Of a DNA stretch of 58,464 bases, positions 17,626 to 26,805 are shown piece by piece. Made by a program: the position numbers and the translations under genes. The number at the start of each line of letters is the position of its first letter. The first letter of the stretch is position 1. The notes beneath the pieces are model-generated. The model saw only the letters and a list, made by a program, of their open reading frames with translations, was not told where the DNA came from and did no database searches. The stretch is taken from NCBI GenBank assembly GCA_035689185.1, contig DASSLY010000121.1:1-58464 (forward strand), written 5' to 3'. The stretch comes from DASSLY01 sp035689185 (GTDB lineage Bacteria; Actinomycetota; Actinomycetes; Actinomycetales; Dermatophilaceae).

Positions 17626-19272
17626 TCAGGTGGCCCGGAGCCAGACGGCCGTGTCGGGTGCGAGGTCGGCAGCTGCGCCTTGGTCGCTGTGCAGCAGCAC
17701 GGTGCCGGGGACCGGGACGTCGTGGGGGGAGAGGTTGACCATGCACTGCCAGCCGTCCGACCGAGCGAAGTGGAGCACCCGACGGTCCGCGGTCTCGACC
17801 CAGCGGAACGCGTCGTCGCGCGGGTTGAGAGTGCGCCGCAAGGACAGCGCCCGTCGGTAGAGCTCGAGCGAGCTGCCGTCGCGTCCGTCCTGCGCGGCGA
17901 CGGAGAGATCGCCGAACCAGCTGGGTTGGGGGAGCCAGGTCCCGTTGGCACCGAATCCGAACGAGGGCCCCTCGCTCGTCCAGGGGAGGGGGACCCGGCA
18001 GCCGTCCCGGCCCTTGAGCTGGTGGCCGGTCCGTTCGTACACGGGGTCCTGAAGGCGGTCGAGCGGGAGGTCGGCGACTTCGAGCAGCCCTAGCTCCTCG
18101 CCCTGGTAGAGGTAGGCGGAGCCGGGCAGGGCGAGCATCATGACGGTGGCGGCCCTGGCGCGGCGGCTGGCCGTGGCCTGGTCGATGCGCAAGGAGGTGC
18201 CGTCGCTGCGCAGCCAGGCGTCGAGGTCGGTGCCGATGGGCAGGGCGAAGCGGGTGGCGTGACGGGGCACGTCGTGGCTGGAGAGGACCCAGGTGAGGCC
18301 GCCGGCGACCCCCTGATGCTCGGCGATGGATCGCGAAATGACCTGCCGGAACTGTCCGGGGTGCCAGTCCGACTTGAGCAGGGAGAAGTCGAAGACCTGG
18401 CCGAGCTCGTCCGGTCGGGCGTAGAGATACGTGCGGCTCGAGGTGGGATGCCACGTCTCGGCGACGGCCATGAGGGGCGGGTCGTACTCGTCGAACACCT
18501 TGCGCCACGACCGGTAGATCTCATGGACGTCGTCGCGGTCGTAGAGCGGGTCGCTACCGTCGAGCGGAAGCATCCCGTCGAGGTTCGGTTGACTCCGAAG
18601 GGGATCGGACACGTCCTTGGCGAGGGAATGCGCGACGTCGACTCGGAAGCCGTCGACTCCTCGGTCGGCCCAGAAGCGTAGGGTGTCCAGGAAGTAGTCA
18701 CGGACGTGCTGGTTCGCCCAGTTGAGATCGGGCTGTTCGCGGGCGAACAGGTGGCAGTACCACTGCCCATCGCCCACGCGCTGCCATGCCGGTCCGCCGA
18801 AGTGCGACCGCCAGTCGGAGGGCGGAGCCGCGCCGCCCGGGCCGGTCCCGTCGCGAAAGATGTAGCGGTCACGCTCGGGTGAACCGCGGCCGGCCGCAAG
18901 GGCTTCGACGAACCACGGATGCTGGTCGGAGGTGTGGTTGGGAACGATGTCGACGATGACCTTGATCGCCAGCTCGTGGGCGTCGTGGACCAGGGCGTCG
19001 AAGTCGCCGAGCGTGCCCAGGCGCGGATCGACGTCCCGGTAGTCGGTGATGTCGTAGCCGCCGTCGGCCAGCGGCGAGGGGTAGAACGGGCTCAGCCAGA
19101 TGGCGTCCACGCCGAGGTCTGCCAGATACGGCAGCCGGGAGCGTATGCCGGGCAGGTCGCCGACGCCGTCCGCGTTCGCGTCGGCGAAGCTGCGCGGATA
19201 GATCTGGTAGATCACCGCGTCGCGCCACCACTCCCGGTCGCGCCGGTGGGGGGTCTGGTTGGTCAGGGGCAT
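17626..19272 (-). CDS. GH13 alpha-glucosidase (oligo-1,6-glucosidase type)
   Basis: 548 residues, no signal peptide, so it acts on imported alpha-glucosides. GH13 landmarks: WWRDAVIYQIYPRSFADANADGVGD-type opening, KVIVDIVPNHTSDQHPWF, nucleophile Asp212 in GFRVDVAH, acid/base Glu272 in AVAETWHP and Asp334 in LSSHDVPRH. Preceded by AAGGAGAAG on its strand. It is the last gene of a minus-strand operon behind the importer, with a 145-base gap to the second permease. Substrate (maltose, isomaltose, trehalose-like or sucrose) is not decided by sequence. Confidence 0.92.
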   Translation of the reverse strand: MPLTNQTPHRRDREWWRDAVIYQIYPRSFADANADGVGDLPGIRSRLPYLADLGVDAIWLSPFYPSPLADGGYDITDYRDVDPRLGTLGDFDALVHDAHELAIKVIVDIVPNHTSDQHPWFVEALAAGRGSPERDRYIFRDGTGPGGAAPPSDWRSHFGGPAWQRVGDGQWYCHLFAREQPDLNWANQHVRDYFLDTLRFWADRGVDGFRVDVAHSLAKDVSDPLRSQPNLDGMLPLDGSDPLYDRDDVHEIYRSWRKVFDEYDPPLMAVAETWHPTSSRTYLYARPDELGQVFDFSLLKSDWHPGQFRQVISRSIAEHQGVAGGLTWVLSSHDVPRHATRFALPIGTDLDAWLRSDGTSLRIDQATASRRARAATVMMLALPGSAYLYQGEELGLLEVADLPLDRLQDPVYERTGHQLKGRDGCRVPLPWTSEGPSFGFGANGTWLPQPSWFGDLSVAAQDGRDGSSLELYRRALSLRRTLNPRDDAFRWVETADRRVLHFARSDGWQCMVNLSPHDVPVPGTVLLHSDQGAAADLAPDTAVWLRAT

Positions 19273-19417
19273 GGGTTTTCGGCTTCTCCTTCACCCGCGG
19301 TTGAGCGATGGCGAACGTCAGCGCAGGAACTTTCGCATGAGCCAGCGTTGGGGCTGGTCAGGGCCAGGACGGCCGGCCCAGTTGCCGGTGGTACCGGCCG
19401 CCCTTGGTGCCGCCGCA

Positions 19418-20242
19418 TCAGCCCTTGACCGCCCCGGCGAGCATGGCCTGGATGAAGTACTTCTGGAAGATCAGGAAGATCAGGATCGTCGGGGCCATGA
19501 TCAGCAGCGCGCCGGCGTTGAGGAGCACGACGTCGGTGGAGTGGGCGCCGACGAAGCCCTGCAACGCGCCGGCCATGGTGCGCTTGTTCGGGTCGTCGAT
19601 GAGCACGATGGCCAGGAGGAACTGGTTCCACGTGCTGAGGAACATCAACACGCCGAGAGAGGCCAGAGCCGGCACGGCCAGGGGCAGCTGGATGTGCCGG
19701 AACGCCTTCCAGGGGCTCGCGCCGTCGACCCAGGACGACTCGCTGATCTCGACCGGGACCGACTGGAAGTGGGTGCGCATCCAGAAGATCGCGAACGGCA
19801 TGTTGAGCCCGATGAGGGGCAGGATCAGTCCGAGCTGGGTGTTGAGCAGGCCCATGCCCTGGATCTGGTAGTAGAGCGGGACGACGACGATCTCGTAGGG
19901 CAGGGTCAAGCCCAGGAGCAGCAGCAGGAAGAAGAGGTTGCCGAACGGGATGCGCAGCTGGGCGATGGCGTAGGCGGCCATGGCCGAGATCAGCATCGCG
20001 ATCGGCACCACGCCGACGACCAGGATCGCGCTGGACTTCACCAGGGTGGTGATGTTGGCGACGTTCCAGGCATCGATGAAGTTGTGCCAGTTCGGGTTGG
20101 CCGGGAAGGAGATCCCGGCGGGGGCGGTGCCCTGGGGCTGCAGGGCCGCGGAGAACATCGACAGCAGCGGGAAGACGGAGAACAACGCCGCGGCCGTCAG
20201 CAGGATGGTCTTCGGTGCGGTGTCGCGAACGCGGTCGAGCAT
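19418..20242 (-). CDS. Sugar ABC transporter permease (MalG type)
   Basis: 274 residues; ATG at 20242 overlaps the stop of the preceding permease by four bases. The much longer open frame reaching to 21145 is only read-through. Six membrane helices and the EAA loop ESSWVDGASPWKAFRHIQLP. CUT1-type; forms the channel with the next entry and uses an ATPase encoded elsewhere. Confidence 0.92.
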   Translation of the reverse strand: MLDRVRDTAPKTILLTAAALFSVFPLLSMFSAALQPQGTAPAGISFPANPNWHNFIDAWNVANITTLVKSSAILVVGVVPIAMLISAMAAYAIAQLRIPFGNLFFLLLLLGLTLPYEIVVVPLYYQIQGMGLLNTQLGLILPLIGLNMPFAIFWMRTHFQSVPVEISESSWVDGASPWKAFRHIQLPLAVPALASLGVLMFLSTWNQFLLAIVLIDDPNKRTMAGALQGFVGAHSTDVVLLNAGALLIMAPTILIFLIFQKYFIQAMLAGAVKG

Positions 20243-21216
20243 CACTTCTCCCGGAAGAATCGCTGGAGGGGCAGGATGACGGCCAGCACGATGATGCTCA
20301 GCACCACCGCCAGCGCGGAGGACTGGCCGATCCGGTTCTCGGTGAAGGCCAGCTGGTACACCTGGACGCCGGGGACCTGGGTGGCGTAGCCGGGCCCGCC
20401 CTGGGTGGACATGAACACGACGTCGAAGCTGGCAAGGGCAGAGATGATCGTGATCGTGACGCAGACGCCGATCTCGGACCGCAACGCCGGCAGGGTGATG
20501 GCACGGAACTGCTGGACGCGGTTGGCGCCGTCCAACGAGGCCGCCTCGTAGAGGCTGGCATCGATCTTGCCGATGCCGGCCATGAGCAGCAGCGTGCACA
20601 GGCCGGTCGCCAGCCAGGTGCCGATGACGCCGACCGCCGGCAGCGCCCAGGTGAAGTCGCCTAGCCACGCCTTCTGCAGCGAGCCGAGGCCGACCGCGCC
20701 CAGCAGCTGGTTGACGACACCGTTGGGGGAGTACATCCACGTCCAGGCGATTGCCGACGCTGCGCCGGGAATGATCTGGGGCAGGAACATCAGCGTCCGC
20801 GCCAGGCCGCCGGCGAGCTTCGACTTGATCTCTCGCACGATCGAGGCCACGACGAGCGCGAGCAGCACGGGCAGGAAGGTGAAGAAGATGATCAGGATGA
20901 ACGAGTGGACGATCGAGGCGAACAGCTGCGGCTCGGTGAACACCCGCAGGTAGTTGGCCAGGCCGACGGGGGTGGAGGCGCTGATGCCGTCCCAGTCGAA
21001 GAACGAGTACTGGACCGCGGTGATGATCGGGTAGAGCTCGAACACGACATACATCACCAGGGCCGGAAGGGCGAACAGCCAGCCTGACCACCTGGCCCTC
21101 CGGTTCAGCGAGGGGCTGCTGCCCAGCGCCGCCCCCCGCCACCACCGGCGGCGGGAGGCGGGGCTGGCCCCCGCTGACACGTCGACCGGCGCAGAGAGCC
21201 CGTCGACCGTGGTCAT
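20242..21216 (-). CDS. Sugar ABC transporter permease (MalF type)
   Basis: 324 residues. About 45 residues of cytoplasmic N-terminus precede the first helix (WLFALPALVMYVVFELYP); the ATPase-docking loop is YEAASLDGANRVQQFRAITL. Four-base overlaps join it to both the binding-protein gene upstream and the second permease downstream, so the importer genes are tightly coupled. Confidence 0.92.
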   Translation of the reverse strand: MTTVDGLSAPVDVSAGASPASRRRWWRGAALGSSPSLNRRARWSGWLFALPALVMYVVFELYPIITAVQYSFFDWDGISASTPVGLANYLRVFTEPQLFASIVHSFILIIFFTFLPVLLALVVASIVREIKSKLAGGLARTLMFLPQIIPGAASAIAWTWMYSPNGVVNQLLGAVGLGSLQKAWLGDFTWALPAVGVIGTWLATGLCTLLLMAGIGKIDASLYEAASLDGANRVQQFRAITLPALRSEIGVCVTITIISALASFDVVFMSTQGGPGYATQVPGVQVYQLAFTENRIGQSSALAVVLSIIVLAVILPLQRFFREK

Positions 21217-22577
21217 CGCTTCAGCTCTTCCTCATACTTGGCCTGCACGTGGGCGACGAACTCCTGCGGGGTCGTGCTGCCCCCCAGGAGCAGCTGGGCC
21301 TCCGGGTTCCAGGCCCGGTTGGAGATCCCCGCGGTCGCGTTCTGCACGAAGGGCACCTGGCCCCCGTCCTGCGACACGGTGGCGAACGCCTTGGTCACGT
21401 CGACCAGCACGGAGCCGTCCTTGATCGTCGGCGCCGCCTGTGACGCGGCCCCGCTGGGCATGAACCCGTTGTCGACGGCGATCTGGCGCGCCTCGTCGCT
21501 GGAGAGGAAGTTCAGGAACGCGGCAGCGGCGTCCTTCTTGGTCGACTTGGCGGGGATGCCGAAGGCGGTGGCGGCATCCGACATGGCGGCGGCCTTGCCG
21601 CCGGCCGTCGTGGGCGGCATGGCGAAGAAGCCGACCTGCCCGGGCATCACCTTGTCGAGGTTGGCGGCATCCCAGTTCCCCCACGGGAAGAACAGGCCCT
21701 TGTTGCTCGCGAAGAGCGCGTCAGCCGCGGTCGCATCGAGCGCGTTCACCGACTTCGGGAAGTAGCCGGCCTTGTTCCAGTCGGCGACCTGCTGGGCTGC
21801 GGCGACCGACTCGGGGGTGTCGATGGTGGCGCCGGGGGCGTTGAACACCCACTGCGAGACCTTCTCCGGGCCCATCGCCGTGTTGAGCAGCAGCTGGTAC
21901 GGGAAGACGCCTCCCCCCTCCTTGTTGGCGACCACCATGCCGGTCAGGCCAGCGGCCTTGGCCTTGTCCATGAGGGGCTCGAGCTCCTTGGCCGAGGCCG
22001 GCGGGGTTGTCATGCCAACCTGTTGGGCCAGCTTCTTGTTGTAGTACAGCCCCGTCATCGTGAAGCCGCTTGCCTTCGCGTACAACGAACCCGAGCCGGC
22101 CACCCCGTTCTGCGCCCGGAACTGGGTCAGCTGCGCGGCCGGCAGCTTGTCCCACCCGTATGCCGTGGCGTACGCGTCGAGGTTGGTGAGCAGGTTGTTC
22201 TTCGTCCCTGCCGTCACGGAGATCACGCGGACCAGGTCGGGGGGCGTCGCCGACGCCAGCTGCCGAGGCTGGTTCTGGGTGGTGACGTTGTCCGGGTCGT
22301 AGGTGGGCGTGATCTTCACGTTGGGGTACTTCTTGGTGAAGGCGGCGATGAGGGCGTCGTCGACCGACTTCAGCCCCTGGCCGTCGTAGAGCTTGAGCTC
22401 CACGGGCTGGGTGCCGACCGAGGTGCTCACCGACGACGGGGTGGCGTTCCCGGCCGATCCCCCGCTCGGTGCGGCGCCCGGTCCCGAGCACGCGGCCGCG
22501 GCTGCAGCGGCGAGCGCGACCACCCCGCCGGTGAGCACGCGATGGGCGGGACGAGAGCTGCGACATACGGACTGCAT
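21213..22577 (-). CDS. Sugar ABC transporter substrate-binding lipoprotein
   Basis: 454 residues. Signal peptide with an alanine-rich core and lipobox-like AAACSG (Cys30), then a Gly/Ser/Thr linker and a family 1 solute-binding fold (LKLYDGQGLKSVDDALIAAF, NVKITPTYDPDNV, GLFFPWGNWDAA). AGGAGG precedes the ATG. First gene of the importer/GH13 operon; its promoter region holds a TTGACA box and a LacI-type operator at 22666-22679. With GH13 downstream, an alpha-glucoside ligand is the likely cargo. Confidence 0.92.
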   Translation of the reverse strand: MQSVCRSSRPAHRVLTGGVVALAAAAAAACSGPGAAPSGGSAGNATPSSVSTSVGTQPVELKLYDGQGLKSVDDALIAAFTKKYPNVKITPTYDPDNVTTQNQPRQLASATPPDLVRVISVTAGTKNNLLTNLDAYATAYGWDKLPAAQLTQFRAQNGVAGSGSLYAKASGFTMTGLYYNKKLAQQVGMTTPPASAKELEPLMDKAKAAGLTGMVVANKEGGGVFPYQLLLNTAMGPEKVSQWVFNAPGATIDTPESVAAAQQVADWNKAGYFPKSVNALDATAADALFASNKGLFFPWGNWDAANLDKVMPGQVGFFAMPPTTAGGKAAAMSDAATAFGIPAKSTKKDAAAAFLNFLSSDEARQIAVDNGFMPSGAASQAAPTIKDGSVLVDVTKAFATVSQDGGQVPFVQNATAGISNRAWNPEAQLLLGGSTTPQEFVAHVQAKYEEELKR

Positions 22578-22665
22578 TGATCCTCCTGCGCCGATGGTGA
22601 AAGAGCCGGTCGCACGGGTGCCGCCGGCCGTGCCACCCCCTCAAGCAAGGGGGGAGGTGGCTGAG

Positions 22666-22716
22666 TGGAAGCGTTTCCAGTGGTGGAATTCTGGGGTCTG
22701 GGCAGCCACATGTCAA
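22666..22716 (-). promoter_or_regulatory. Promoter and operator of the alpha-glucoside operon
   Basis: On the minus strand a perfect TTGACA (22716-22711), 17-base spacer and CAGAAT (22693-22688) form a good vegetative promoter. Just downstream is TGGAAACGCTTCCA (22679-22666), a near-palindrome with one mismatch and the central CG of LacI-family operators, placed over the predicted start of transcription. The divergent LacI-family gene is the obvious candidate to bind it. Confidence 0.75.
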
Positions 22717-22788
22717 GAGAGTCAACGAAGGACGTGGCCTCGAGGTCCAGGCGGGGTAGTGAAGTCGTCACCGTGGCGGTTGCCGCCT

Positions 22789-22815
22789 GGCAAGCGCTTC
22801 CAGATCGCCTACGAT
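22789..22815 (+). promoter_or_regulatory. Second LacI-type operator and -10 box before the regulator gene
   Basis: GGCAAGCGCTTCCA (22789-22802, core palindrome AAGCGCTT) resembles the operator at 22666-22679 and sits in the spacer region of a promoter with -10 box TACGAT (22810-22815). GTG 22822 lies exactly seven bases after that box, as expected for a leaderless message. This suggests the regulator controls itself as well as the operon. Confidence 0.65.
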
Positions 22816-22821
22816 GGGCAC

Positions 22822-23841
22822 GTGGACGGGGACCCGACGAAAGTGACCCTGGTTGACATCGCCCGGTTGGCGGGTGTCGGGATAGGGACCGCCTCCCGCG
22901 CCCTGAGCAACGCCAAGGGCGTCGCGCCGGCGACCCGCGCCCGGGTCCAGCACATCGCCGAGCAACTCGACTACGTCGTCTCACCCGAGGCGTCTCGGCT
23001 GGCCAAGGGCAGCACCGGACGCGTCGCACTCGTGGTGCCGCACCTGTCCCGCTGGTTCTTCGGCGCCGTCGTCGAGGGCCTGGACGCGGTGTTCCGCCGC
23101 GCCGACCTCGACGTGCTCCTCTACCAGGTCGGCAACCAGAAGGATCGGCACGACTTCTTCGAACGTCTGCCGGCCCGGCGAAAAGTCGACGCCGTCGTCG
23201 TGGTCGCCTTCCAAGTAGAAGACCTCGAACGCAAGCGCCTCCGGCGAATGGGTGTGCATATCGTCGCCGCGGGTGGCCAGGATGCCTCCTACCCCTCGGT
23301 CCACATCGACGACCACACCGCGAGCCGGCAGGCCATGGACCACCTGCTGTTCCTGGGACACCGGCGCATCGCGATGCTGGAGGCTGTCGACCCCGATCAG
23401 CCTCACCTAAGGCCCACCCGGTCGCCGGCCTACTACGAGGCCCTGGCCGAGCACGGCATCCCGGTTGAACCGGAACTTGTCGTGAGCTCACCGTGGGGCG
23501 GCGAGCACGGCGCCGAGCTGATGAGCCAGCTGCTCAGCATCCCCAAGCCGCCGACCGCCGTCTTCGCCCATTCCGACGAGGTCGCCGTGGGCGCCATGCG
23601 GACGCTGCACCGGTCAGGGCTGCATGCAGGACGCGACCTGTCCATCATCGGACTCGACGACCACCCCCTGGCCGAGCTCACGGACCTCACCACCATCCGC
23701 CAGCGGCCGAGGGAGCAGGGCGTCCTGGCCGGCAAGATGGTGCTCAGCCTGCTGCACGGTCAGAGCGTGGAGCAGGAAACAGTCATCACCCCCACCGAAC
23801 TGGTCATCCGAGGCAGCACCGCCCCGCCGTCGCGAGGCTGA
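22822..23841 (+). CDS. LacI-family regulator of the alpha-glucoside operon
   Basis: 339 residues from GTG 22822; the in-frame extension upstream is not conserved and crosses the operators. HTH: VTLVDIARLAGVGIGTASRA (about residues 8-27), then a sugar-binding domain with FAHSDEVAVGAMRTL and LSIIGLDDHPLAELTDLTTI. GTG 22843 is an alternative start nearer the HTH. Divergent from the importer operon, with operator-like palindromes before both. Predicted repressor; ligand unknown. Confidence 0.92.
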   Translation: MDGDPTKVTLVDIARLAGVGIGTASRALSNAKGVAPATRARVQHIAEQLDYVVSPEASRLAKGSTGRVALVVPHLSRWFFGAVVEGLDAVFRRADLDVLLYQVGNQKDRHDFFERLPARRKVDAVVVVAFQVEDLERKRLRRMGVHIVAAGGQDASYPSVHIDDHTASRQAMDHLLFLGHRRIAMLEAVDPDQPHLRPTRSPAYYEALAEHGIPVEPELVVSSPWGGEHGAELMSQLLSIPKPPTAVFAHSDEVAVGAMRTLHRSGLHAGRDLSIIGLDDHPLAELTDLTTIRQRPREQGVLAGKMVLSLLHGQSVEQETVITPTELVIRGSTAPPSRG

Positions 23842-23909
23842 GGGCCCGTCGGTGCCTGCCGCGGCGCGATCCGGCCCGGTCGGGTCCCTGCATCGGCGGG
23901 ATTCGCGGA

Positions 23910-23929
23910 GTTCACCCGTCCCGTTCACT
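23910..23929 (+). promoter_or_regulatory. Possible PHO-box-like repeat upstream of the PhoX-like gene
   Basis: GTTCACC (23910-23916) and GTTCACT (23923-23929) are direct repeats 13 bases apart. Actinobacterial PhoP boxes use GTTCACC-like units but with 11-base periodicity, so the spacing does not fit well. Offered only because the downstream gene belongs to a phosphatase-related family. Confidence 0.25.
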
Positions 23930-24039
23930 CATTCGACCCCTGCCGTAAACCGCATACGCGGCTGGCGGACCCGTTGCGCTGCTTGCCTGCCTAGGCCAGA
24001 TCGATACCGGGATCAGAGCAGAGGACGAAGGAGTCAAGG

Positions 24040-25683
24040 ATGAGGACATCGCGAGGAGCCGTCGCGGCGGTGGGCGGGGGCCTGGCAGTCATGGCCGTAC
24101 TCAGCGTCAACTCGACGTCGGTGAGTACGGCGGCCCCAGTCGCCGAGGCACTGACACTGCGGGGAGTCCCCGCCAACGACAAGACGCCCGGGATGTGGTC
24201 GGCGAACGTGCTGTCGCCGGGGCTCGCGGAGATCCCCGTGGCACAGGGCTCGACCCGGCTGGAGAACGGGACGGCGGGAGTGCCGTTCTACGGCTACCTC
24301 GGCGACGGGCCGATGGTGCCGCTTGCCGGTACGACCGCGGAGGCGACAAAGACCGAGCCGGACAAGAACACCTACCTCGTCCTGGACGGTCAGCGGGGCG
24401 CCGACGCCGGGTACACGGGCTATGGTCGGCGCTTTCTCTTCCAGGGCCACGAGGGCGGCACCGGGATCATCACCCGCATCAACCTGGACGCCGACGAGGC
24501 GCATCGCGTGACCTTGATGGCGACCAAGGACGTCAACGGCAAGTCCTTGCCGACCTTCGACGGGTCGACGTACGACCCGTTCGCCAAGCGCCTGCTGTTC
24601 ACCGCCGAGCACGGCAACAGTCCGGACGGCGGCGTCTGGCAGGCGAGCCTCGGCTTCCCGTCACGGGTGCGTGACATCAGCGGCGCCCTGGGGCGCGGGG
24701 GCTACGAAGGCATTCAGAACGACTCCGCCGGCAACGTGTGGATCGTCGAGGACACCGGCGGCACCACGACCGCCGCGAACCCGAACGCCAGACAGCCCAA
24801 CAGCTTCCTCTACCGGTTCGTGCCCACCCGGGTCGGTGACCTGACCGCCGGGCGGCTGCAGGCGCTTCGGGTGATCTCGCGGCGGTCAGGTGCTGCGATC
24901 ACCTTCCACGGCGGCGCCCCGGACGCGGACATCAAGTCAGCCGACCGCAAGGACCTGCACACCTACGGTCTGACCTTCGCCACCCGATGGGTCACGATCC
25001 ACGACACCGCTACCGACGGGACCACCCCGTTCGACGCCAACGTGGCCGCCAAGGCGTCTGGGGCGACGCCGTTCAAGCGGCCCGAGAACGGCCTGTTCCG
25101 GCCGGGCAGCGGCTTCGGCGAGTTCTTCTTCGCCGAGACCGGGGACACCGACATCAAGACCCAGGCCGGTGCACTGTACGGCGGCTTCGGCGCGGTCTAC
25201 AGACTGGCGCAGAAGAACCCCGGCGCCGCCACGGGCGAGCTGTCCATGTTCTACCGCGGCGATGCCCGGCACACCGGTCTCGACAACCTGGCCTTCTTCG
25301 GCAGGCACCAGGTCGTGTTCGCCGAGGACGCCGGCGACACGCTGCATACCCAGCGCAACGCACTCGACTCCGCATACCTGTTCGACACCCGACTCAGCTA
25401 CGCCGCGCGTCAGCCGGTGCGCGTCCTGGCCGAGGGCCGTGACGCTTCAGCCACCATCGACTCCGGCCTGCGCGACGCCGGCACGCCCGGCTTCCAGAAC
25501 GACGGAGACAACGAGATCACCGGCATCCACGTCTCCAACGGCGACGCCAGCCGTTTCGGGCTCCTCGGCGCCCAGATCCCGCGACCGTTCCAGGCGGGCA
25601 CTGGTTGGCGCGTCTTCTACACAGCCCAACACGGCAACAACGTGACCTACGAGGTCGTCCGGGACCCGGCCTGGCGGGAGTAG
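24040..25683 (+). CDS. Secreted PhoX/DUF839 (PF05787) family protein
   Basis: 547 residues, preceded by AAGGAG. An N-terminal hydrophobic segment (VGGGLAVMAVLSV) with a run of Ser/Thr/Ala looks like a signal peptide. The body has PF05787 traits: GGYEGIQNDSAGNVWIVEDT, RPENGLFRPGSGFGEFFFAE and LDNLAFFGRHQVVFAEDAGD, the acidic loops of a calcium-dependent beta-propeller. PhoX members are Ca/Fe alkaline phosphatases, but many DUF839 proteins have no known activity. Stands alone, followed by a strong hairpin. Confidence 0.82.
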   Translation: MRTSRGAVAAVGGGLAVMAVLSVNSTSVSTAAPVAEALTLRGVPANDKTPGMWSANVLSPGLAEIPVAQGSTRLENGTAGVPFYGYLGDGPMVPLAGTTAEATKTEPDKNTYLVLDGQRGADAGYTGYGRRFLFQGHEGGTGIITRINLDADEAHRVTLMATKDVNGKSLPTFDGSTYDPFAKRLLFTAEHGNSPDGGVWQASLGFPSRVRDISGALGRGGYEGIQNDSAGNVWIVEDTGGTTTAANPNARQPNSFLYRFVPTRVGDLTAGRLQALRVISRRSGAAITFHGGAPDADIKSADRKDLHTYGLTFATRWVTIHDTATDGTTPFDANVAAKASGATPFKRPENGLFRPGSGFGEFFFAETGDTDIKTQAGALYGGFGAVYRLAQKNPGAATGELSMFYRGDARHTGLDNLAFFGRHQVVFAEDAGDTLHTQRNALDSAYLFDTRLSYAARQPVRVLAEGRDASATIDSGLRDAGTPGFQNDGDNEITGIHVSNGDASRFGLLGAQIPRPFQAGTGWRVFYTAQHGNNVTYEVVRDPAWRE

Positions 25684-25710
25684 CGGCAGCGCCAGACCGG
25701 CGCCGGCCGG

Positions 25711-25743
25711 GGAGGTCCCGCACCGCTTTGGTGCGGGACCTCC
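25711..25743 (+). terminator. Hairpin terminator after the PhoX-like gene
   Basis: GGAGGTCCCGCACC (25711-25724) and its exact complement (25730-25743) form a 14-base perfect stem with loop GCTTT. There is no T-run, as is usual in high-GC actinobacteria. Confidence 0.85.
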
Positions 25744-25830
25744 GTGCCGCCCGGGCTGCCCGTGCTGCCTCGGTGCTGGCCCGTGCTGCCCTGGGCTGCC
25801 CCGTGCTGCCCGGTGCTGCCGTGCGCCTGC
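25744..25830. repeat. Imperfect GTGCTGCCC-type short repeats
   Basis: GTGCTGCC or close variants recur at least five times in about 85 bases directly after the terminator. Non-coding by position; no further structure was recognised. Confidence 0.5.
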
Positions 25831-26007
25831 CAGAGCGGCCTGGGTCCGCCAGCACCCGGCCGAGCTGACGCGCAGGCCGGACGGCGGGGGTTCCGAGGGA
25901 GTCCGTGGCTGAGGCCGCGGAGCGATGTCCCTGGCGTACTTTGTACGGCAACGCTACGGTACGACATGGGCTCCGTTGGGGGCTCGAACGGTCGGATCGG
26001 AGCGACG

Positions 26008-26700
26008 ATGCCTCGGACGGTGGCTGGCGGCCGCGAGGCGCGGCCACGGCTGAGCAGGGACCGGGTGCTTCGCAGTGCTATGGCGATCGCGGACTCCGGC
26101 GGCATCGCGGCGCTGACCATCCGCTCGCTCGCCCAGCAGCTCGGCGTCAAGCCGATGTCGGTGTACCACTACGTCGCCAACAAGGACGAGATCCTCGACG
26201 GGATCATCGACATCGTCTTCAGCGAGATCGAGCTCCCCTCGATCGGCGGCGACTGGCGCTCGCAGATGCGCCGACGGGCTCACTCCGCCCGGAAGGTGCT
26301 GGGCGGTCACCGTTGGGCGATCGGCCTGCTGGAGTCGCGCCCCACTCCCGGTCCGGCGACCTTGCGACACCACGACGTCGTCATCGGCACCCTGCGGGCG
26401 GCCGGCTTCTCCCGGGAGATGACCGCTCATGCCTACGCACTGATCGACAGCTACACCTACGGGTTCGCACTTCAGGAGGCGAATTTGCCCTTCCAGGGCC
26501 GGGACACGGTCAGCGAGGCGGCCGAGCCGATCATGGCGGGCTTCACCGCCGAGGAGTATCCGCACCTGTCCGACATGGTGACCGAGTACTACCTACGCCC
26601 CGGCTACGACTTCGGCGGGGAGTTCGACCTCGGGCTCAACCTCATCCTCGACGCGCTCGACACGTCGCTGCCCGGGACCAGCCGCACCCTGCCCTCCTGA
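26008..26700 (+). CDS. TetR-family regulator with TetR_C_1 domain
   Basis: 230 residues from ATG 26008 (GGAG five bases upstream). ATG 25966 is an in-frame alternative placed six bases after a -10-like TACGGT (25955-25960), which would give a leaderless message with 14 extra residues. HTH: SGGIAALTIRSLAQQLGVKP followed by MSVYHYVANKDEILDGI. The C-terminal domain (GFALQEANLPF, EYPHLSDMVTEYY) is of the TetR_C_1 kind found in drug-responsive regulators. No adjacent efflux gene is present, so the target is not evident. Confidence 0.9.
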   Translation: MPRTVAGGREARPRLSRDRVLRSAMAIADSGGIAALTIRSLAQQLGVKPMSVYHYVANKDEILDGIIDIVFSEIELPSIGGDWRSQMRRRAHSARKVLGGHRWAIGLLESRPTPGPATLRHHDVVIGTLRAAGFSREMTAHAYALIDSYTYGFALQEANLPFQGRDTVSEAAEPIMAGFTAEEYPHLSDMVTEYYLRPGYDFGGEFDLGLNLILDALDTSLPGTSRTLPS

Positions 26701-26805
26701 CCAGTCGCGTCCAAGGGGGCCCCGACCCGGTGGGCCGATGAGCTGAGCAGAGCAGAGCCGAACCGTGCGGGCCGGGACTCAGGCCCCGCGCCGACCCGGC
26801 GGCGG

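Noticed and set aside
22393..22821. N-terminal extension of the second LacI-family gene
   Set aside because: Would pass through the promoter and both operators; conserved HTH starts only after 22822.
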